A DNA stretch of 64,000 nt, taken from positions 992,001 to 1,056,000 of the forward strand of contig JAAVTG010000672.1 of assembly GCA_011947345.1 (NCBI GenBank), given 5' to 3'. The DNA comes from Phytophthora quininea. Taxonomy: Eukaryota; Oomycota; Peronosporomycetes; Peronosporales; Peronosporaceae. This document shows positions 57,459 to 64,000 of this stretch, piece after piece. The position numbers and the translations under genes are program-made. Under the pieces are notes generated by a model that saw only the letters and a list, made by a program, of their open reading frames with translations, had not been told where the DNA came from and did no database searches. Every line of letters starts with the position of its first letter. The stretch's first letter is position 1.

Positions 57459-57792
57459 CTAGCACGAGCCGAAATATATTAGTTTGCTTATACTAGTATT
57501 GTTAAGGCAGAGGCAGTTATCAAGTCGTAGCTTCTCCAGCACCTTTTCCTTCATCAATGGCCATCATGTGGCAGCAAGCAGCTGTCTTCGTATCTGCAAG
57601 CTCACTTGCCTACGGACAACATTGCTGGCCATCGGGAGCTTGCTTGATAAAAAAATGATTCTAACTAGCAGATAAGCGCAGGTGGGCGAAGACACCACCG
57701 TTGCCGACTCGCATCGCGATTGCGATGAGGCCTCGTGAAATCCACCGAGATTGAACAATGGAATAAGATTTCATCTTTACCTCGAACCGAGC

Positions 57793-59300
57793 TCAGCTCG
57801 ATGTGGTCGAGTTCCTAACGTAGTACGGCTCTTCCTGGAACTCCACCGAGCAGTATGGGAACGTGGCCGTCTCGTCCTCTGGACTAAAGAGATTCCTGCC
57901 GGCGTAAATCATCACGTAGAACCCCGCAATCGTACAAATCACCGCGATGGCAAAACACATTGCCTTCTCCCACGCCGGGATCGTGGTCCAGAACACCTTC
58001 ACGTAGAACACCAGCGGCAAGATGAGGCTACACACCGTGATGGCAGTGGCGCCAGTGAAGTCGACGAGGTCCAAGAAGTGGTCGCGCAGCAGGATCGACA
58101 GCACCACCAAAAGCGCGATCAAAGCGATGCGCAGCAGGACGTAACGAAGCACATTAGCGCCCCCTTGTACTCGGCCAGATCGTCTTCGCTGTTGGCAGCG
58201 GACACGCGCGTCGAGCGCCCGTTCCGACGAGCGACGGTGTTGCTCTCAAGATCCTGGACCCCGGCGCAACAGGAGTAGCAGATGAGATGTAGGACATCTT
58301 TTCTTCAATGCGCGTCGCGCGCTCCTCATTGTTGGTGGTGGGGGCATCGACAGCATGCATTCCGAGGACGAGACGCTCTACCATGTAGAACGCAGGATGC
58401 AGGAACGTCGAGAAGGCGATCGACAAGTGCATTTGCATGAACAGGAACGCCATGACTACAGCACCGCGGTCAGCGACGAAACTCAGCGTCGTTTTGCTGA
58501 ACGGGTCCGATGTGTTCGCGACTGAAAACAACAGGTTTCCCGACATTTGGCACCCTCCCACAGCGTAACCGGTAATTGCAATCGCAAGAAAGAAGGCCGA
58601 CGCACAGCCGAGACTGACGATAATTACGCGCGGCATCCGTTCAGGTTGAGAATGTTGGCGCTGAAGGTCGGGAATCACAGTCGCCGCGGCGTAAGCCAGC
58701 GATAGGTTCCCGAACGTGGTGATGACTTGGTGAAGAGTGACATCGGCAGTAGGTGGAGTCGGATGGCCACGCTCCTGGTAAACCAAGATCGAAATCCCGA
58801 TCACATCGGCGACGATAGTGCCGAGGCATCCAGCCACAGCCATTCCGGTGCTTTCTTTCATGGTCGGGATCAGTGCCACCGGAACCACCAGCAACGCCAT
58901 GAAAATAATCCATACGGACTGGCTGAAGCAGTCCGGAAACAGCACGTCGAGCAAAGTCCCCCAGCACGAGGAACGCGCAAGGTAGCAACAAGCAGACACC
59001 CATTTGGGATACCACCACGACAAGCCGTCCCCACCTGCCGGCGACCCATTCGCCGAGGTCGCCGTACGTCTTCACCGTGGTTGGGGCAACGAGTAGAACC
59101 TTGGACAGCACCACCGTCGCGTAGATGTTTGCAAATGCCATAAACACCAGTGCAATTGTCGCGAAGACCCAGCCAGCTCGGGCGTAGTTGGAAGGCATGC
59201 CGAGCGAACCAATGCCACAGACGCAGCAGAAAATGTTGAACGCGGCCTTGGCATCTTCGCCGGTGAAGAGAGCTGAGCGCGATGAAGATTGAGCTGCCAT
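57793..59300 (-). CDS. AAAP amino acid transporter, clade II, three apparent frameshifts
   Basis: About 503 residues. It starts MAAQSSSRSALFTGEDAK with GIGSLGMPSNYARAGW. Breaks: C run 58958-58962 (two bases, TM3 end), C run 58259-58262 (one base, loop) and C run 58160-58164 (one base, before TM9). All are G runs in coding sense. Between them the frame gives TM4-TM8, the loop SNTVARRNGRSTRVSAANSE and EYKGGAN, then TM9-TM11 and the tail FPYCSVEFQEEPYYVRNSTTSS with sequon NST. The gene at 55956 is its closest relative. 334 bp separate the two stops. Confidence 0.87.
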
Positions 59301-59318
59301 GCTTGTCACTGAGAAAGC

Positions 59319-59334
59319 AAATTGGAGAATGAAC
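59319..59334 (-). promoter_or_regulatory. Strong oomycete Inr+FPR core promoter
   Basis: Minus-strand GTTCATTCTCCAATTT matches 15 of 16 consensus positions, 18 bp before the ATG at 59300. Same spacing as in the convergent paralogue. Confidence 0.7.
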
Positions 59335-59547
59335 TTGGTTTGAGGAAACCATCCCGGTGCTGTGGTCTCAGCGCGTCAAAGACACGGTGGATTTGGATTG
59401 GCAGTGAGACCGGCGCTGTCGTTAAAGCACCGGATCTTCGGGTCGATCAGCGGATTAATGCTGGTCTCACTATCGCTCCACCTGCGAAAGCTTGGCTCGC
59501 CTTGGAGTGAATATACAGTTTTGACATATCGATGAGCGACACGAACG

Positions 59548-60090
59548 TTAAACCGTTCTTCCAGAACGCAGCTTGAACTCCGTTGGAAGCATGCATTTCC
59601 GTCTCGGACATGTTCGAAACCACCCCGCTATATCTGCTTGTCGGCAAATTCTCAAATCGCTCGTGCAGCATAGATACAGGCCGCCAACGCCAACAAGGAT
59701 GATGAGCAATGCCCGAGGGAACTGTACGTGGGGGCACAGGAAACCATCAAGGAAGGACTTCATGTGGAGGGTGGATCGAGGATCGCCAGGTATTAGCGAG
59801 CTTGGTTCCAAAGGTTTGGTTATCGCATTGGAGCTTTTGCGATATCGCTCCAGGTAGAAACTACGAGTGTACGAGTAGAGCGCCTTTTCGATCGCTTGTC
59901 GGCGAGCTTGCTGCCGTGCGCGTTCATCCCATCGATGTCCGCATCTAATCAGGCTGAACTCGAACGTGTAATCAGGTTCACCGCAGTTAAAGCGGTGTAG
60001 AGTGCCAACATCTCTGCATAATCCGGTCGTCTTGGGGACATCTGAAGCAGTGTTCCCGCACTCTGTCCCCACGAGAAAATTCGTCCCCAA
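59548..60090 (-). CDS. Small unrecognised frame
   Basis: 180-residue open frame with a non-ATG first codon. It contains a basic helix-like part (ERARQQARRQAIEKAL) and one hydrophobic stretch (ALLIILVGVGGLYLCC) that could be a membrane segment. Its identity and reality are uncertain; it may be an exon of a spliced gene or a repeat remnant. Confidence 0.25.
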   Translation of the reverse strand: MGTNFLVGTECGNTASDVPKTTGLCRDVGTLHRFNCGEPDYTFEFSLIRCGHRWDERARQQARRQAIEKALYSYTRSFYLERYRKSSNAITKPLEPSSLIPGDPRSTLHMKSFLDGFLCPHVQFPRALLIILVGVGGLYLCCTSDLRICRQADIAGWFRTCPRRKCMLPTEFKLRSGRTV

Positions 60091-60976
60091 GATGTGTCCC
60101 CATCAGGGAAAGCTTATTTATGCGTGTGCCTCAATCAGCACTATTTGTCTTGGAGTTTTGCGGGTGGAGCTTTTTGTCTACTACTCTTGCTGCCAAGTAC
60201 TAGTGCATACATATCCCGCTAGGGATCAGACTCAGCGGAAGCTGACAAGTCCGGCCACGAATGCGAAAACCTGACCGGGGATTTGAACAGAGGAGATGAG
60301 CGAGAGTTTTTCCTGGCGTCGGGAAAAAACTGAGCTGCTGTTTGAAACAACCTGTTTCCCCTCGGAATGAATGATCAGGAACTTATTCACTGTTCCGCAA
60401 TACCCGCTTCGTTGTACCCCGTCAGGCAAGGCCTGGTGCAAGACGAAAAGGGCAGCGCTCGATTTCTTCTTGTTGGAGGTATGATCGGGACCTATAATGG
60501 TTTGATGCAGAGAATCTTGTTAGGAGCACTAAAAAGTAGGGACACTAGAAGAAGGTATTGGAGCTGACCCCGGAATCTTGAGAAGAATTCAATAATGAGG
60601 ACTCGTAGGAGCCCAGCGGAAGTGAACAACTACACGTGGAGCTTCTCAATATCTAGAGTAATTCTAATGAGATCGGATTTATGCTCGAGCGCGCGGTTGA
60701 TTCGTAATCTCAACACTTTTGGACGAAGAGGAGTGGGATCTTGGTTGTACGTAGTACCAATTCAACAACTATGTCGTGGAGGAATAGACTGGTACATGTT
60801 TTGTCTGCTTCTGATCAAGACGTACAGCAGTCATGTCGACTCGCATCGCCGAATTCAACTATTTATCTGAATTAAGTACGATTTCGGACTTTAACAGATA
60901 CTCACAGTGATTGCTCCATTCCAAACGAAAGCAACTGAATTTCAGCCAATTAATGAACGTGTATTTTGCAGCTACG
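60091..60976. other. AT-richer stretch without recognised gene
   Basis: Only short frames. It adjoins the decayed Crypton and may be part of its flank or of other repeats. Confidence 0.3.
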
Positions 60977-62925
60977 CTACGCATTGTGTCTAGCATTTTT
61001 GTCAGCGATACGATGCAGACACACAATGGAGGTCCACGCCAGCTGCCCTCTGCATCGCTTCCTGGCGCCCGCTGTGGTGTGCGGCACTTCGATGGATGAA
61101 TCGCATGCTGCAAAGACACTGATTACCTCCTCCACGGTTTGGTTCGAGCTGAGTAAGTCTCTCTCCGTTGCAATTGACTCGAATTTTGTCATGAGATACC
61201 GAACACCGAGCCTTTTCTGGTTGTCTCTATTAGGCATGTCTACGCCTTCCAGTAAGCGCAAAGGGGGTATTTGCTTTACAGCATTCCCACAGCGCCATAA
61301 GACCCACAAACGAGCAACAGATCGCTCCAGGAAAGCAAAGACAGGAGGCACCCGACGGAATCTTTCGGCTCAAAAGAAGGCTTGTTGTACCGTGTCTTCG
61401 TCTGTGCCAAATTGGGTTCTATCTTGTGGTTCTAAGGGTCTGATTGTGCTGACTAGGTTTTAAACACCGACCTTGCGTAGGCAGCTTCTTAGAACACCAT
61501 GAAGCCCATCAAATGTGACAGGTTTAGCTCCGATGGATTGCTCCTCGAGCCCGTATACGCCATCTTTTACAATTCCACGCCAACCGTCTTCCAGCTTTTC
61601 GATGGTCGAAAGCCTCACATATTGCACGGTTTTCATACAAGATGTCTACATGAGGGGAATACCTGTCGCTTTGAGGCGTGATTTCGGAGCACTGAAGCCG
61701 CAATACACACGATCGGACGCTTTACAAGCAACTCAGCGTCCTGAAACAATGCTGTTTCATAGAGAAGATGACACGATTGCAGGTGTGTCCGCAGAAAAAG
61801 GTATATGATACATAAGTGACGCAAGGCAATATTCCCCCACAAAACTAAATGCTCGGGCATTCCGCGAAAGACCATCGCGATGCCACGGTGTTCCACTCGT
61901 CTTGCTCTTCAAAGTGAGGTGGCAAAATTGCAAACTCGTGGCTGCCCGAAGTAGGCTCAGCAACGGTTCTACCCACATGCACATCGCTCGCCATCTCGTA
62001 GCGCAAGTATGTATTCTGTACCCACCAAGCAACCAGCCTGCGCGAAAATGCACTGCTGTTGAAGATAGAAAGGCTGTCGATCCGGATGCACAGTATGTTG
62101 CAGCGCCCTTGCCCATTGAATGGATTCCGAGATCGACCGCATTAACATCTCGCCTTCTTAATTCTGCAGTAAGATGTTCATCCGCCAGCAAACGCTGTAA
62201 ACTCTTCCGAAATCGCTCATATTGATCATATCCAGGGAACAGGCGATTGTCCACATCAAAGGCGGCAGTTGCCCAGTATATTGCAAGCGCCAGAATGGGG
62301 GCAGCTTGTTGGCTGTAGTGGATTAGCATATAGGTGGTGTGGAACATGCGGCCGGTCGCCACTCTGGTCATTTTTCATATGGGCAAAGACAACTCTCAAT
62401 GAATCACCACGCCATTCGATATGAGAATGTCTGACGCCAAAAGCATTAGCTGAGCGACACATCAGATTCCACGATACGATGAGATAGACACGAGAAAAAT
62501 TGCATCACATACTGGTAGCGCCATTAAGTGGGGCGAAAGAATCCGTAGAGCTCAAACGAAAGAGGGTCTTTTCTCACTTTCTCGTTCCCATCGCCACGGG
62601 CTTGGGTCGCTTCAAGCTGGCGCTTGAGGCCTTTAAAACCTGCTTCAGCTCTTTCTCCATGACAGACCCCATTTGCCGTTCGTAATCTCGGTAAAAATTG
62701 AAGGGTCCAGCACGGTGTATTGAGAGCAGAGTAGCTTAGCATCGATCCGTCTACTTTGCGCAGCGTAAAAGTAGCCAAGTTCCAAATACTTCTGCATTCA
62801 TGTGGTAAATATAAAAAGAGCAGGGGGGTCATCATGGTTTCTGGTGAGCAGTGATTTGATGCAACTGTGCGGCGCAGGAACATTCCCAGACTTGAAACAC
62901 TTCCAGAAACAACCGCAGAGAGCAA
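60977..62925 (-). mobile_element. Decayed Crypton (tyrosine recombinase element)
   Basis: Minus-strand blocks line up with the oomycete Crypton layout. 62925-62524 is the N-terminal part (ERAEAGFKGLKRQLEATQARGDG, KDPLSFELY). 62462-62256 has MCRSANAFGVRHSHIEWRG with the region of the first catalytic Arg and FAHMKNDQSGDRPH. 62371-61757 has NRLFPGYDQYERFRKSL, GIHSMGKGAATY (the HxxR box) and HFRAGW. The box has Gly in place of Arg (GGC at 62113-62111). The catalytic Tyr region (TYLRYE) is in another frame after the C run 62021-62023. 61896-61633 (VFRGMPEHL) and 61351-60977 are the C-terminal part. Terminal sequences were not defined. Confidence 0.72.
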
Positions 62926-63094
62926 CCGCTAGAGCGGTTGCCAACGACTAGAGCAGCAGCAGTTGTAACCATCGCAACCTTAAACCTCTAATGCACTCAC
63001 TATTGAATTCGCCTTCAGCCCAAGAAACCACAAAGTATACTTTGGTTGCGAGCAGTTCGCAATCGATAGTCAAGAAGATCAAGAGTGATCAAGG

Positions 63095-63999
63095 ATGCCG
63101 CGCTTCCGGCTGGAAAGCGACGGCGACGCAGAGATGACCGTGCCACAGCCCATATATGAGTATATTGGGCCTCCAAAGTTAGCGGAGTGGGATCAAGCTT
63201 CACTGGTGAAGTGGCGCAGGGCTCGAGCGCAGTACGAGACGTACATTCGGGAGCGGTGTGAAACAACGGGCGAGGACTACGAGGTTGTGGTGCGAAGCGT
63301 GCGCTACGCCATAGATCCAGAGTTGTTGAAGTTCTTGGCAACGTACGAGATCGGCAAAGATGAAGAGCTAATTACCGATGACGACATTATGACCAAGGTC
63401 AAGGAGAGATGCGATACGACTAATCGCGATTTCTTGGCTAACCCTCCGCACTGTTCGCTCAACAATTGAAAGTGGACTTGTTGATCAAGGACGTGCCCGA
63501 TAGAGTGTCTAGATACTTCAGGCAGTTCGAGAAAATTATTGCGGACAATGGTTTTCAGGAGCATCTAGGACGAGGTTCACCGACAGACGATAACTACGTA
63601 GCACGCATGAAGCAGCGGACCAAGATTTTGGTAGATAACCTCGCACCGCCCATGATACGTGACGAAATCAAAGGAATGCTGGAACTAGTAAAGTTTCGAC
63701 ACATCAGGATCAACGATCAATTGCTGTACAAGTTGATCCTGGAGCGCGCTGAGCTGCAGCAGCTATTCTTCAACAGATTCCGAAAGCAGGACGCGGAGGC
63801 AGCTGCCAGGCCAAGCACTCGCAAGGGTGGAAGACCCGAAACTACAGCAAGTAGTAAGCGAGCGCCAGCTCATGCTACAAAAGAGGGCAAAGCAAAACCG
63901 AGCGCAACTGAGCCGGCCTCGACAAAGCCTGCCGCACCAGCGCCAAAACAGCCACCACCACGGGATGGGTGTTTACATTGCAAGGAGATCACTGGATGA
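63095..63999 (+). CDS. Ty3/gypsy-type gag, 5' part, cut by the window end
   Basis: Two blocks, 63095-63469 and 63466-63999, joined by one missing base in the C run 63442-63444. The N-terminal block is acidic (YEYIGPPKLAEW, WRRARAQYETYI). The second holds a gag core (LIKDVPDRVSRYFRQFEKII, MKQRTKILVDNLAP), a Lys/Ala/Pro-rich linker and the start of a zinc knuckle (CLHCK) at the very end. This looks like the gag of oomycete gypsy elements; known role is packaging of element RNA. The pol region would lie outside the window. No LTR could be fixed upstream. Confidence 0.65.
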
Positions 64000-64000
64000 G

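Noticed and set aside
62950..63060. 5' LTR end and primer site of the gypsy element before gag (TGTAACC near 62951, TTTGGTTGCGAGCAG near 63040)
   Set aside because: The partner LTR is outside the window and the span is too short for a full LTR, so the boundaries cannot be shown.

Overview
The window looks like nuclear DNA of an oomycete, most likely Phytophthora or a close relative. The evidence is short introns (57-81 nt) with CTAAC/CTGAC-type branch sites, oomycete Inr/FPR-like initiators (GCTCATT..CA.TTT) just upstream of start codons, compact gene spacing, Ty1/copia elements primed on the anticodon arm of initiator tRNA-Met, a Crypton tyrosine-recombinase element and a Ty3/gypsy gag. No species is claimed.

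Layout. 1-8 kb: a giant ubiquitin-specific protease (+). 8-10.8 kb: an unrecognised protein (-) and an F-box protein with three introns (-). 10.9-59.3 kb: a cluster of amino acid/auxin permease (AAAP, Aa_trans) transporters with eleven copies. They fall in two clades: 'GMPGNFSRAGP' (genes at 16.0, 33.8, 38.3, 40.5, 43.6/51.7 and 53.5 kb) and 'MPSNYARAG' (genes at 10.9, 17.8, 28.4, 56.0 and 57.8 kb). An ORC2 gene with four introns sits between transporter genes at 42.1-43.5 kb. 59.3-64 kb: decayed Crypton and the 5' part of a gypsy gag that leaves the window.

The main structural feature is an almost perfect inverted duplication. Arm A (14420-21107) and arm B (26750-36826) each carry the same convergent pair of transporter genes. 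They are separated by a 5.6 kb spacer holding a copia element with indistinguishable LTRs. Arm B alone carries a 3.4 kb DUF6729/DDE DNA transposon with an 8-bp target duplication, which splits its clade II gene. The length difference between the arms is fully explained by this insertion plus three one-base homopolymer differences.

A second transporter gene (43.6-51.7 kb, -) has been hit twice: by a 703-bp MULE-like TIR element with a 9-bp target duplication, and by a 5.9 kb copia with a 5-bp target duplication.

Almost every coding region outside the arms is broken into frames. Nearly all breaks coincide with one- or two-base losses in homopolymers or dinucleotide runs. This points to uncorrected long-read sequence rather than to mass pseudogenisation, so several genes are annotated as single CDS spans with apparent frameshifts. 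Real lesions are the transposon insertions and in-frame stops.
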